64,000 nt of DNA, from positions 2,855,501 to 2,919,500 of the forward strand of contig CALZFC010000031.1 in NCBI GenBank assembly GCA_945643635.1. Reading direction: 5' to 3'. The notes under the pieces are model-generated. The model did not search any database. It saw only the letters and a program-made list of their open reading frames with translations, and was not told where the DNA came from. This DNA comes from Allodiplogaster sudhausi. Its lineage: Eukaryota; Nematoda; Chromadorea; Rhabditida; Diplogasteridae. Both the position numbers and the translations under genes were made by a program. Positions within the stretch are counted from its first letter, which is position 1. The number at the start of each line of letters is the position of its first letter. Positions 1 to 13,006 of the stretch are shown here, piece by piece.

Positions 1-82
1 CAAAATTGTAATTGTTTTTCTTTCGTAGACATGCACCTTGTGATATTACAGTAAAAAAAGTGTATTAAGAAATAATATTCAG

Positions 83-425
83 GCCTCGTTTACGACACAC
101 TCGGCACGCAGAACTGCAACTATGACTACAATGTAAAGGGATGCGCCATGATGAAAGGTTTATTTGCGCTCTTCTTTTTGTTCAATGTGTCCTTGTAATA
201 ACACATGAGTTTTTTTGCTTAAAAAAACTTATAAATAAAATTTATAAAGTAGATTAATTAAAATAAATTTTTGTAAATGTAAATTGCTACCCTGAACAGG
301 CGCGGCGTCATGCAACACGACGCAATTCGCATGCGCCATGAGCGAGAGCTGCGTGGAGATGGCGCAGAGATGCGACGGCCACTACGATTGCGCCATGGAG
401 GAGGACGAGCAGAACTGCCGTCAGA

Positions 426-463
<38 letters not shown>

Positions 464-860
464 ATCTTTTTCTCTTTATTTCTAGAATTCTCTCTCTCTT
501 TCTCTCTCTCTCTTTTGAGCACAGAAGCAGCAGTTTTGGCTTGTTATGCAGTCCTCAATTGCTCTTATTTTCCACAAACTGATCTACTGCATTTGCCAAT
601 TCTAAAACTTCCTTCATTAAATGTTGCTAAGTTGGGCCTTTATCTTTTATACGGATTGAAAATTATTCTGATAATTTAAACAATATGTTAATGAGCTGAA
701 AATTCTCGTTTGTCTTCATATTTGTTTCCATCTCCATTCTAATACTGAAAGCATTCATGCCATATCGGCCGCTTGAATCTACTAGACACATTCCACTCTG
801 CCATCCTTATTATCTTTCCAATTTCTTTTCCTGTATCACTCTCAACAATCCCTAATCTCA

Positions 861-901
<41 letters not shown>

Positions 902-1496
902 TCATCTTCAGCGATGTGCGCCGCGGGTGAGTTCGCGTGCGTCGTGAGCGAAGAGTGCATTCCGATGTCTCGCAGATGCAACGGCATCGCTGAGTGCACC
1001 GACGGCAGCGACGAGACCAACTGCGAAGGTACTACGTCCTCTTTTAATTAATTCATTCATTCATTTATATATTTATTTATCTATTTGATATTTTACTTCA
1101 AAGTTGCTCTAAATTTGGATTCCTATCTCTGCCCTATCATTTCATCACAATTATAAGCTCGCGGCTGTCCAGATATGTATTTCCATTCAGTTATTTCAAT
1201 CAGATTATATCTCTCTTTCTCTCTCACTCCAATAATGAAATCTCGCATCTGCAATTCTTGTTCCTTCCCTTTTCAACGCAACCCCTCAGAAACCCTCGAA
1301 GTCGGAACGTCTATGATCTCATTTATCATATCGCCCTTTATTCTTTGTCTGCTTCTCTCTCTCTCTCATTCTCTCTCTCTCTTCCTTCTGTATTCATCTT
1401 GTGGCGTCCGAGCGCGCGCCGCCCCACCTCGGATTCCACACTCGTGTGTTTGCGCATATTCATTGGAGCTGTCTGAGAACAGGGTTGCGATTCAGG

Positions 1497-1528
<32 letters not shown>

Positions 1529-2493
1529 CATGGAGAGAGAGAAAGAGAGATGGACAGAGAAAGTGAGAGAGTGAGAGAACGGCAGAGAGAGAGAGATTGA
1601 GAGATCGAAAGCCCGCGAACGGAGAAATGATTTCCCGGAGGCTTCTCCCAGCGCAAGATGCCCTGCTCGGTCGTGTTCGCGCAATCTGACTATGACAATA
1701 TCTATGTTTATCTCGATCCCAGCCTCCCTTCGTCTCTCTATCTCTCTCCGTCTCCACTCTCTCTTTTCTCTCTCTCTCTCTCTCATTCTCTCGCTCCATC
1801 TTGCACTCAACACTTATCGGGTGTATTCCGGAAAGCGTGCTTCGCACCATCTGAATACGATCTCCAGGAAGTCTGCCTTTAATTATGCGCAGCCAACAGC
1901 AAATTCATTCGAATGGTAAAATAGATTCAAAGTGGACTAAGTGGCATATTTATTTCTAAGAACAAGGGCTGAGACTTTACTGCATTTACATACATACGTA
2001 CATATATAGAACTTTTATGGACTCCATGAGCGATCAATGCGAACTGAAATAGGCATTGATGGGAACACTTGTCAAGGAGCTAACCTCCTTTCAGTATATT
2101 TGCTCACTCTTCGGACAAAAGAAGAGGGAGAGATCAATGGAAAACACCACCGATCCCTGTCCTTTATTGTCTCTATCTTGTCGGACGAACGTTCACTCTT
2201 TTCCTTTTCCTATCTCTCTCTCTCTCTCTTTTCTCTCTTTCTCTCTCTCACACACTCTCTCTCTCTGCATCTCTCACTCTTCCCGACTTTTTCTTCTTGA
2301 GTATACGAATGTAAAAATGCGTGTCCCAAGACGGCTGCAATTTAGTGTGCGGCACCGGCAAGTTTCTGTGCGGCAAGAGCGGCGAGTGCATCGGTGGAGA
2401 GAGGAGATGCGACGGAGAGAGGGACTGCCCGCATGGAGAGGACGAAATGCTTTGCAGGTAGGGGAAGAGTGAGAGAGAGGGCGAGAGGGAGAG

Positions 2494-2549
<56 letters not shown>

Positions 2550-5500
2550 AGAGAGAGAGAATAATGGAGAGAGATTGAATGAGGAGAAGAAGAAAGTGTT
2601 CATTCTTTGAGAGTGAAGCCGGTGGAACGCCGCTTTACATGCGAATCTCGCGACGCTTACGTCGCCATGCACCAGGCAAGTCGGACTGAAATCATCGCTT
2701 CAACTAAACAGGGAAACAAGAAGGCCAAGTCTCCTTCCTTGAGGTATGCGACGGCGTACCCAACTGCCCGGATGCCTCGGATGAGCTCTACTGCGACGTC
2801 CACCAGGGACCGGGACAGCCGCCCGTCGCACCGCCCGGCGTTCCGCCAATGTTGGAGAGAGAGAGAGAGAGAGAGAGAATGAGGGAGAGAGAGAGAGGGA
2901 AAGAAGGAAAGAGCATGAGAGAGATGAAGTACGATAATAATCCAAGTTTATATTTACGAATGTTTTGATGATAAAAGCTGATCTCGCTCAACGCAGGTCA
3001 TCCTTCACGATTCCGCCATTCACTGATGAGCTGGCGCCGCCGCCAGACTACGACGAGGACGAGGCGCAGGCTGAGGCTAACAAGTCTGCATTTATATATT
3101 CTTTTGTTTAGAGCGAAAGATAACATGCACATAATAGAATTTATAAAACAAACTAAAGTTTTCATTCTAAAAACAACGAAGGAATATGATTCAGTTCAAA
3201 ATTGTCACTCTCTTACATTTACCGACAATAAGGGATAACTTTTTTCTTCTTCACAGAACTGCCGGTCCTCCAAAGTTCCCGCTCATCGTCGTCAACTTCC
3301 CAACGACTGAAACGGAGACTTCCTCTACCGCCCCTCCGCCTCCCGCCGCGACAACTACAGTACCTCCTTCTCCTCCTCCGGCAGCTCCGATCGCCGTTCA
3401 AACCACTCTGCAATCGACCGCGCAGCCTGTCCTCCCCGTGACATCCTATACGACTATGACCGGAACAACCGTGGGATTGCCACCGGCAACGACGTATCCC
3501 TTCCAGCCTCCGTCTTCCCCAACACCGTTCCCGTCTTCGCCTCGCCTGCCCTCTCCTCAGCAGGCTCTCTCCACCCTGCAGACGCTCGCGCCGCAGCTCC
3601 TTGTTCGTCGGCCTTACAATTAATAATATTTATTACTTCTACATCAAGCTAGTATTGAGACTCTCTACACTACCTTATTAGACACTCCTTTGTTATGACT
3701 GCCTTCGCTGCACAATCCTCAGGCGATAAAGCACGTAGAGTGGAACCTTGCCTTTGCATGGGCCGAGCATGCAGAGATCACATATGAAATGAAGAGAACG
3801 AAGAGGTGAAAGTGATAAATGCATGGATTCAGCTTTTTTTGTTCTATCGGTTCAAGCACTCCTTTGTTTTGACAACAGCCAACAATGCATGTGACATGAT
3901 TCATAAAATGAAATTCCATGACAATTCATGCGATAATTTAAAAAAAAAACATTTTTTGGAAAACAATGAAAGGAACGCTTACTATATGGGAAAAAAATCT
4001 ACAACGGAACTGGAAGATTTGATCGATACAAATTAATTATTATAAGAAGTACATTTTTTCTGATATGAAAATATCTACATATGTGCTTGCTTCAGTCGAC
4101 GCTGACGGAGGCTTTGCTGCCGGCTCCGCCGCCCTTTCCGTTTCCGGCCCCCTCAGCATCTCCATCGACTCCGCCTCATGCTCAGGGTGGCCAGCAGCAG
4201 CCTCAGCAACGACCGCCTGTGGTCTATGAACGTCCACACACCAACACTTTCAGCAAGCCTAAGGTTTGGCGAGAGAGCAAGAAAGAGAGATAGAGAGAGA
4301 AAAGACAAACAGAAAAAGTGACAAGATGGCCAGATACAACGAAAGGACAAGCTTTCAAAGTGTTCCTCACTTTCTTCAGCCGCGAATAAACTCGCCTCCG
4401 GACAGTGGCTACCAGAAGCCCTTCGTTGACGGCAAGCATACATCTTTCTCATTTATTCTATTCTTTATATATCTATGCTGATATATGAACATAGTAACTG
4501 CCTGTAGACCGAGTAGTGGGTGGTGCTTCATCCTTCACGGCCCCTCGCTCCACCGTCATTGTCCCGCCCACCGCACATCCCGTGACGGCCAGTGGAGACG
4601 TCGTCATCAGTGACGTGCCGATCCCTCTGCTGCCCTTCACGGCAGCGCCCATCATTCAGCCTGCATACGGACTCGTCTCCGGCGGGAACAAGATGGTATC
4701 ATAAATAATTACCCACTTTTTTTATTTTCACCTATCAACTTAAAGGTAAAAAAATTATAAAGAAAAAAAAAATTTAAAAAAATTAGGATTTTTTTAAAGC
4801 CCCCATCGACCGCCTTGCCACGCTCCAACGACCAACAGATTGCAGCCGCATCTCCGCCTGCAAGCGCGCGTAGTCGAAGCGAGGTATTTGAAGTTCTTAG
4901 CCTTCCTATCTCACGAAATATTCAATCGTTCAATGCCAATAAAATGCGAACACTGCATTTCCTTATAACTAAAAGTCTTCTTTTAGTTGTCGCACACCCA
5001 CCGCCCCAACCACTACCCGACGATCATTGATGAGAGTGCTGAGGTGGTCGAGAGGAAGGAGCAGAAGGCCGTCCAAGCTGCTGAGAACATGCCGCGGACT
5101 CAGATGGTCAGGAAGATTATCTATTGATTTATACATATGACATATTCCTAAACTGCTTATTATTAGACTTATCTTTCGGATTGGAAAGAATACATGAAAT
5201 ACACCAATTAATCTACATTTTAATTTGTTAAAAACATTCTCTATGCTTGTATTTGTGATATTCTTGGCTCTTCATTGTGTCGAACAATACGCATAATAAA
5301 TCCAATGCAGAATATGCTTCGCTCGTCAAGTAAACGCATTTCAAGTTTAAAAAAATATATATACTTGTAAACGTCTGATCAGGTCCGCTCATTGCGAGAG
5401 GAGCCTCCGCAGCGTGCAGCGCGGCAGCCGCCGCTGCAAACGTGGCAGGCCGGGCGGGGCCGGAGCGGCGCCACTGAGCTGCATCGCGCAGACACGAAGC

Positions 5501-6748
5501 GCCCTCCGCCACAGCATCATCCACTCCGCGTTTCACGGCCCGCGCGCCCTCTCCTCATCACCGTAGCTCAGCATGACGAGGGTCGGCGGCCGCAGAAGAA
5601 CACTCTTACGGATGTCAAGGTTGGAATGAGAGGGAGAGGGAAAGGGAAAGAATCTCTATCCGTCCTCCTCAGACGACCTCTGCTCCGACCTCCACTTCTC
5701 CTCCACGCCTTCCTCCGTCTCTACCTCCTCGGACTACAATGAACTTTGTGAATCCTGATCTCCTCAAGAAGATTGGCGCCAAACTGGAGGATATCAAAGC
5801 GAGCCAAGTCGTCTCGTCCAAGTAAGACAGTCAATTTCTCTCTTGAAGTTATTACAAACATCTCGACTTGTCTTCCATACAATGAGTTGAAAAAGGAGCT
5901 ATGTATCTATTGTGTAAATAACAACAACCTGCGAAATTAATCAATAATTGTTAAGTGTCGCCAGGTTCAGGGACGTGCTCACCCGGATCGAGAAAGTGCT
6001 GAGGGAAGAGCTGCCGGCGCATAGAAAGGCACTGAAACTGGCAGCGGACAGCCAACGAGTAAAAGAAAACGATGCCGGGTGATCAAGCTGTTTCTCACTG
6101 CGTGTATTTCTCTGTCTTGTTTCTCCCCTTCACATTTCATTTGCATGCCTTCTCTGCTATAGTTCAATTCCCTTTCCAGTTCACTCTATTCATTTCTTGT
6201 CATCACAACTCGCTTCCTTTTGCAGTCGAAGTGCCCGTTCGTTCGCCGTCAACGCGACGACGGCCGCGCAGAAGAAGCGGCCGAAGAAGCTGACGATGAG
6301 TCAAGAGGAGTCGATGACGTCATCTTCGACTTCTCCAACGACAACCTCCACCTCTACCTCTATCTCTCCCTCTCCCACTCCCTCTCCGTCCACAACATCT
6401 CCACCATCACCCTCCCCCTCCTCATCTCCGTCCCCCTCCTCCACCCGCTCTCCCGGCATCAAGTTCACCTTCCGCTCCTCCTCCCAGGCCGCCGCATCAC
6501 CGGAACAAGGCTCTAAGCCGCCGCCGCGCCATCGAAAACGCGTCCGAATCGCGACGGAGCCCCCGAATGACAAGAGATCAAAGGAAGCCGACGTGAAAAG
6601 ATCAAAGGATGCCGACGCGAAGAAGATGAAGTTTGCCTTCACATCCAGCACGGAAAAGCCCGCTTCGAGGAGGCTGAAAATGACAGAGCAAAGGGGAAGA
6701 AAGTTGAGAGTGACCACGACAACGGAGGAGGAGATAAAGAATTCTTAA
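83..6748 (+). CDS. LDL-receptor class A repeat protein with long Pro/Thr/Ser-rich tail (5' partial)
   Basis: Probable secreted or cell-surface protein; function unknown. Phase-consistent exons: 83-157, 300-419, 912-1028, 2346-2457, 2612-2675, 2744-2850, 2997-3083, 3257-3602, 4096-4263, 4380-4431, 4508-4695, 4800-4883, 4987-5106, 5383-5619, 5673-5821, 5965-6078, 6226-6748 (TAA). Exons 2, 3 and 4 each hold one six-cysteine LDLa repeat ending in the acidic calcium-binding pattern (DE-x-NC, SDETNC, EDEMLC). A fourth, four-cysteine repeat spans exons 5-6. The remaining half is rich in Pro, Thr, Ser and Gln and ends in a basic Lys/Arg tail. No start codon, signal peptide or membrane segment lies inside the window. 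Two introns appear to use GC donors (2676 and 4432). The last exon is open in two frames; I chose the Thr/Ser/Pro frame because a donor at 6079 keeps phase and the other frame stops early. The LDLa calls are firm; some tail splice sites are not. Confidence 0.8.
426..520. repeat. (CT)n microsatellite
   Basis: Interrupted CT tract in an LDLa-gene intron. Similar tracts in the same gene lie at 861-900 and 1356-1383, with the opposite GA strand at 1495-1598, 2464-2558 and 2853-2905. Confidence 0.9.
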
Positions 6749-7652
6749 TTTTCGTTTTCTCTATCGCTCGTAATTCTCTCTCTCTCCCTTTCATTCAATT
6801 TCTCGCTCTCTCATTCTCGTCTTTCTTCTCTCTTTGACCCATCGCTCATTCTCTGCCTTGACATCTCTCATCCGTCCAGATCCTTTTTGCAGAACAATAT
6901 GTAATATGTACAAGTTAGTCCGCAAAAACCCCAATTTTTTGCTTCACTGATCTCATATCCAGTGATCTATTAAGCATGCGTATTGCAAACCACGATATGA
7001 AAAATTTCCCAAAAAGAAAAATTAAATATTTTATTGTCTTGTTGCTAAACTTTTGTCACATCAGCGTTGCTAAAAAATCTATTTAAAAATGCTCACTTTT
7101 ACTGTCTTTCTTCAGAATTCCTGAGGGTGCAATTTTTATGAAGAAATTTTTATGTTGATATTTCCTGCAAGCCAATACCGGTTTCTCTACCAGAATGTGC
7201 GCATTGAAGCTCTCATCTTCAAGAAGTTTCTAGATTCCTCTCTTCAATCTCGCTTTTAATGTATTTACGCTGTAATAATAAATAAACTGCTACTGTATTT
7301 CTGCATGAGATTCAGAAGAAATATTTGCATTTTCGAAAGCAGAAATTCCTTTCCGCTCAAATATTAAAAAAAATATATTAATGTTACTATTCAATTGGAG
7401 AAAAGATATGAAACGCAGTCAGGAAAAGATAAAGATTTCAAAAATATATTGACAAAGAATAATAGGCCCCTTATAATAAAAGATAGACATTTTCACTACA
7501 AAAAACCGATCATGTCTCAATGAGTTGTATTTTGAATAAGTTTCGCAATAGTAAAAGTGCTTTTCTTATTTTATACATACGTTCACAACTGATTCGCAAC
7601 ATTTTAGTTACAAATACAATATTTGTATGTGTGTGTACAAAACGAATAGCTT
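6749..7652. other. Convergent intergenic spacer, AT-rich
   Basis: Lies between the 3' ends of two convergent genes. I see short CT-rich tracts just after the upstream stop and an AATAAA at about 7281 that could serve the LDLa gene. No coding exon is recognisable. Confidence 0.5.
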
Positions 7653-8120
7653 CTAGCGCAGTCTAAGAAGTCCCTCTGGCACAATGAAAGAGATGACGTC
7701 GATGAGAGTGTCGACGATCGGCGGTGTCTCCTCTCCCTGGAAATCATAAGATTCACATCGCTTTGGGACCTCACAATTGGATCTATAAATAGCATAACGA
7801 GTAAAGAAACCCACCTGGTCGACGGCCAGTCCCAGCCAGTGAGCGAGCGCAGTTCGCAAGCGATAAAAGTGCTGCAGAACAACTGATTAGGAACTGATTT
7901 TTACAATATTTATAAGAAATTTTTATGGTAGACATAGTCTAAAAATATAAAAGATGTAAAGAAAGACACCCTGAAGAACGAGCCCTGGAGGGCGTGCGAA
8001 GGGAAGATAGAATGGCAAGAGACGGCCACTCCATTCACGAAGATGTCTCCGTTCTCGGTCATCGGCGCGTAGATCCCGACTCCGTGCTCCATGCTGATCT
8101 CCACGATGCGCATCTGGACC

Positions 8121-8161
<41 letters not shown>

Positions 8162-8833
8162 ATCTCTCTTTCTCTCGTTCTCTCTCTCTCTCTTTCCATC
8201 TCTCTTTCTCTCGTTCTCTCTAACTTCTCCTTTATAGCATCCATACATACATATCTCTCTCTCTTGGGCTTTGGATACTCAGAAGAGCGACAACGGAAAA
8301 ATGTCTTCAATGAATCAAAGAAAACTTGTCATGACAAATGTAAAATGGAATAGTTATAAATGTCATGGCAATTACGTCCACTTCCAGGAATGCCACACCT
8401 CTCGAATCGTGGCGTTTCCCTCTGCGAGAGTGTAGAGGCAGTCGCCGACCACGAGCTCGCTTGCAAACACGGCCTCGCCCGCCATCTCAGACACGGCCAG
8501 GGAACGACCCACTCGGCGGCAGTCACCCTGCAAAGGTTGGCAACGTCTCTTTCTCTCTCTCTCTCTCTCGCTCTCTGTGTCTGTCTGTCTATCTCTCAAT
8601 TGTTCACGCATGACAATTGTCTGCAGAATATCCCCCTGCCGACCTTGTAGATGAAGTGCTGCTCGGTCATGCTGACATCCCCTCCCCCTCCCAGTCTGAG
8701 TCGGATGAACTCTGCCTCCGTCGCCGACTCCCGATGCAGCCAAACGGTAATGCGTGAGGGGGCCACGCGCGGCCCCTGCCAAGACAGCACCCAGTCCTGT
8801 GCAAGAACCATCTTGCTAATCTCCATCCACACA

Positions 8834-8875
<42 letters not shown>

Positions 8876-10401
8876 CTGTCTCTGTCTCTCTCGCTCTGTC
8901 TCTCTCTCTTTCTCTCTCTCTCTCTCTCGCTCTCTCTCTCTTTCTCTCTCTCTCTCCCTCTCCGTCTCTCTCCTCTCTCTCTCTCACTTTCTCTCGCACT
9001 CTCTCTGTCTCTCTCTCTCTCTCTATCTCTCTTACATACCCCAATCTGCAGTTCGTCCATCCTCTTCGTGCTCCCATCCGCCATATGCACTTTCTGATCC
9101 GCTGCAAAGCATTGCGGAGGAGGGAGCGCAACCGCATACTTGTAGTATTTATCGTAGTATTGGCTGTAGTACTGTAAGAGAGATAGCTTGAAAGAGAGTG
9201 AGATAGACAGAGATATTGACTGAGACAGGGATAGAGAGATAGAGATAGAGCACGATAAAGAGAGAAAAAGACATGAAGAAACGGTGATTGGAGTGCTGAA
9301 GGGAGAAAGATAATCGTCTACTACTGCTATCTATTATAGGCCGGAAAAGTGTAAATTGTTGCAGTAAATGAAGGGCATTGTATTGTAATGTTGCTAAGAG
9401 TGTCAAGAATAGTGAACACCTTCTGAGAGAAGGAAGAGCCTGTGTTTGGCTGGTCGTAGCTGTAAGAGCTGCCCGCGGCGCCGGCACCTGAACAAGAGGA
9501 TTAAGGTATACCGTCCACCAGTTCATTATCAACTTTTCAAGGTTGCGACGTTTTACAGATGTTAATGTAACTTGAAAAAAAGATTTTAACAAGCAATAAT
9601 AATAGTGACCTCCTCCATCGGTGCAGTTGATTCGGCGGACGTCGACTTCGTAGTACAAACTGGAAATGAGGAGCTTGGAACAATCAATAAAAGAGAAATG
9701 ATAGCAATTGATTAGTTGGCGACGAACGAAGAGGGAAGTGGGAGTCAGAGATAAAAAAGGGCGAGAGAGAAGGAGAGAGAGAGAAAAAAAAGAAGAGAGG
9801 GAGAGAGAAAGAAGAGAGGGAGAGAGAGGGAAGAGAGGGATAGACGAAACGAGAGACCTCCCATTCGGATAGACGACCTTCCTCGCGTCTGACACGTAGT
9901 CGAATCCAAATGGCCGGCCGAATTGGTCGTACACTTCGCCCCCGTTGAAGATCTGTCCTGCACGACTTGTAATTCATTACAACAAGAATTATTATTTTTT
10001 GTTAGCAAAATTTGTTGACTAAAATAATTAATATAGATAAGATTATCCATTCTAATATAAATGACTCACCGCCGTAGAGAGTGGCGACTCCACGATCCTC
10101 AGACCGCGACATCTGCGGATGAGTACAGCACTGGAGCACCATGCTGAAAGGGCAGAAAGAAGGATGTAATCTTCTCTCTCTGCCTCTCTCTCTCTCTCTG
10201 TCTCTTTCTCTTTCTTTCTCTCTCTTTCTCTCTGTCTCTCTCTCTGTCTCTCTTTCTCTCTATGTCTCTATCTTGCGTACGCTAGTTGTCTGACGTCCTG
10301 AAGTGGCACTACACCGCCCACCCAGCGTGAGATACCGACGCATGCTGGCGACGAGAAGTCTGGCTCACAGTACTACAACGTGGAGTCTTATTTGAAGAGT
10401 A

Positions 10402-10435
<34 letters not shown>

Positions 10436-11502
10436 CGAGGGTGGAATAGAGACAAGTAAAGTGCCCTAAAATGGTGAAAGAAGAAAAATTTGAAATAAGC
10501 AGTGATCATTATGTAGTAGGAAAGGAGATGTTTTAGCCGCCGACTAAGGATTGTCGCAATATGGATCTCCACGCGGCTAAAAGATCACTTTTCCTTGCAC
10601 GCGCACTGCATAAGCAGTCAAAAAGAGAGATAAGATGCATTGATCCTTCCCTCGTCAAATTCGTCTTTCTCTTCGATCACGGGTTGAGCAGCTGCGAGTG
10701 ATCAATGAAACTATTTTCATTCTGATACGAACCGCAGTGTTCTGCAGGTAGAAGCGCGGATCTGTACGGCCGTATGGCGAGGAGAGTGCAGGAAACGGGC
10801 TGGAAAGAGAGAGAAACTGAGAGAGAGACTCAGAGAGCGAGAGAGAGGGAGAGTAACAGGGAGAGAGCAAGAACGAGAGAGAGAGAGAGATAGTAAGACA
10901 GAGAGAGATAGGAAGAGAGAGAGAGAGAAAAGAAAGGGAGAGAGAGAAGGAGAAAGCAATAGAGGAGACAGAGAGGAAGAGTAAGAAAGAGTGAGACAGC
11001 GAGAGAGAGAGAAAGAGAGACAGAGGCAAGAAGATGTCGACAACTAACAATAAGAGAAATATTTCAATATCATTAGACAAGATTAAAACTATTTCAATTA
11101 TAATCTTCATAAAGTAGATGCAGACCGATAGAAGCCGTTGTATCGCTGGTTGATCTGGTAGAAGAAGGTGGCGTTCTGCGTGGCTGCCGGCTCTCCACTC
11201 GGCTGCCATCCCCAGCACGTCGGGCGGGCGCAGCCGAGCACGGGCTGGCCGTCGGGCAGCACCTTTTATTAGTCAAGGTTACTATATACGGCTTTTTAGT
11301 TAAATTAGTTATATTTTTTTAAATATATGTATACATATTTATTTCACACACGCGCCTGTTTATTTATTGTGTTAAATTGCATTTGTTTTAAACAATAACT
11401 TGTTCTGACCTCAAATGTGAAGGGGAGCGTTGCGTCGCCGCAGGTCGCAGCCAGGGCATTTCCCGCCAGGAGAGAGGAAAGAAGAAGCGACCACTGCAAC
11501 AT
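7653..11502 (-). CDS. Warthog-type hedgehog-related protein (Wart domain plus Hog/Hint domain)
   Basis: Secreted precursor expected to self-cleave through its C-terminal Hint domain. Fourteen phase-consistent exons (5' to 3'): 11410-11502, 11126-11262, 10733-10761, 10281-10359, 10070-10143, 9858-9957, 9610-9659, 9420-9487, 9040-9171, 8644-8796, 8399-8527, 7970-8113, 7815-7871, 7653-7736; about 442 residues. Residues 1-20 are a clear signal peptide (MLQWSLLLSSLLAG...). The cysteine-rich Wart domain follows, with LGCARPTCWGW, LQCCTHPQM and NGGEVYDQFGRPFGFDY. A short Gly/Ser/Tyr linker leads to the Hint domain. Its cleavage cysteine is in PPPQCFAAD (about residue 231), the TxxH motif is MTEQH (298-301), and the domain closes with GVAVSCHS (about 381). 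Intact catalytic residues suggest working autoprocessing. In nematodes these proteins act in cuticle and epidermal biology. I cannot say which wrt paralogue this is. Confidence 0.9.
8836..9030. repeat. (CT)n microsatellite, about 195 bp
   Basis: One of the longest tracts in the window, inside a warthog-gene intron. Others in that gene: 8125-8220, 9770-9840, 10163-10265, 10402-10440 and 10800-11030. Confidence 0.9.
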
Positions 11503-13006
11503 GCGAGATTAGACAGGATGCACTCATCGATACGAGGAACGGGAGTGATAGTGCAGAGTGGAAGACAGAGATAAAGAGGAGAGAGGAGATGAAGGAAGAG
11601 GGAAAGATAAAGTTAGAAAGAGAGAGAGATAGAGCATGGAAACGATCAAGAGTGTTGCTTCCCTCGCCCGATTTCCAAGGAAGTGCGCGCTAAACCTGCT
11701 TTTCGGTGCATCCCCCCCGGCTATCCATTCCGTTCAAAGAAGAAAGAGGCATTAGAAAAAAGTCATCGATACATTTGCTTTCGGTCTTACTGATCAAGTT
11801 GAAATACTGCTTATTTATATATTCAAAATGGTGACCAAATGATGCTATTTTCGTTGAGTTGATCGATGCTCAGGTCTTTTGCAATTGTCTCGGTTCGTGC
11901 AGCTCAATCGAGAACACTTTATATAGGGTCTCTAGACTCCATGGGCACTCCAGAAAGCTCTGATCTTGTTGAAGTCAAAGTAGAGTAGGTGGGACACGAA
12001 AGTTGCATATAGGAGGGGGTCTGTATCTCGACCCCGTGGGTCCTACAGAACCAGACGATCGCTCGACTGACTCAATCGACGTGCAACGACAATACAGCAT
12101 GATAACGGAAATCAAGAACCACTGACAATGAGTAAAAAGTTATGGTATCCGGAGAGTTCCGGTCGGGAAAAATAATGCCCTCGAGAAGACAGGGCTCGGT
12201 GAAGCAGCCCGCAGCACGAAGCTCAGGTTGCCCATGATGTGGTTGCACCATAAAGAAGTATTAGAGTGTACAGAGAAAAAATTGGCGGCCTGATGGAGCT
12301 GCTGCTTCCTGGTTCTTTTGCCTCAGCCCTTCTCCTCGCTTCTTTCTTTAGCCCCACCTCGTCCATTAGCCCCGCCCCTCCCTCTCCTCGTTTCTTGGCC
12401 ACGCCTAATCCCGCGCCTCGTTCTTTAGCTCCGCCCCTTCCCTCCACATCGTTCTAGAGATCCATCTCGTTCCGACTATTTTTTTTTCTGCAACTTATTT
12501 CCCTTACCGATCATCGGATCTTTTAATATTAAACCCATTTTCGCGTTTTTACAGAGAAAAAGTCACCCTTTCACATACTGCGAGTAAAGTATTCATTTTG
12601 ACATTTCCCATGCCACAAATAATCAAGCCTGTTTTCAGATGAGCAAGTGCAAGAATTAACGTCAACATTTATTCTTGGTTAAAAACCACGAAGAGAAAAT
12701 ATCGATGATTGTAGAGGGCGGGGGACAAGAAGAGAATGAAGGGAGTGAAATCCCGAAAAAAGAGAAGAAAGCGAAGAGAAGTAGACGCGCGATCTCATTC
12801 CTCGAAGGAAAGAGTCGGCAGTCGGTGGCCGCGCTCGGAGCGGCGACCTTTGCCGCTTGCGTAACGCGCATGACGACGCGCCTCCTGCTAGCCAATATTT
12901 AGCATCGATTTATTGATTTTATTTTTCGAGTTTATGATATTCGTACAATCTCGCATGTCTACTCGAAAACATAGTAATGGTAAGCTTACAAATTTGCACA
13001 TCTCAA
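11503..13006. other. Intergenic region with GC-box-like degenerate repeats
   Basis: This holds the upstream side of the warthog gene and no recognisable exon. Around 12310-12455 a motif like TTTAGCCCCGCCC recurs about four times with changes (GC-box-like). Elsewhere the sequence is unremarkable. Open frames here are short and compositionally biased. Confidence 0.4.

Noticed and set aside
1338..1850. Long Arg/Glu or Ser/Leu open frames across (GA)n/(CT)n tracts
   Set aside because: These frames (also at 8596-9137, 10655-11218, 56322-56741 and others) are open only because dinucleotide repeats lack stop codons in any frame; they have no splice or homology support.
6220..6516. Alternative last-exon frame for the LDLa gene (98 codons)
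   Set aside because: It fits a donor at about 6060, but it encodes Leu/Tyr/His runs over the CT-rich part and stops early; the other frame, with the donor at 6079, continues for 170 codons to a basic tail.
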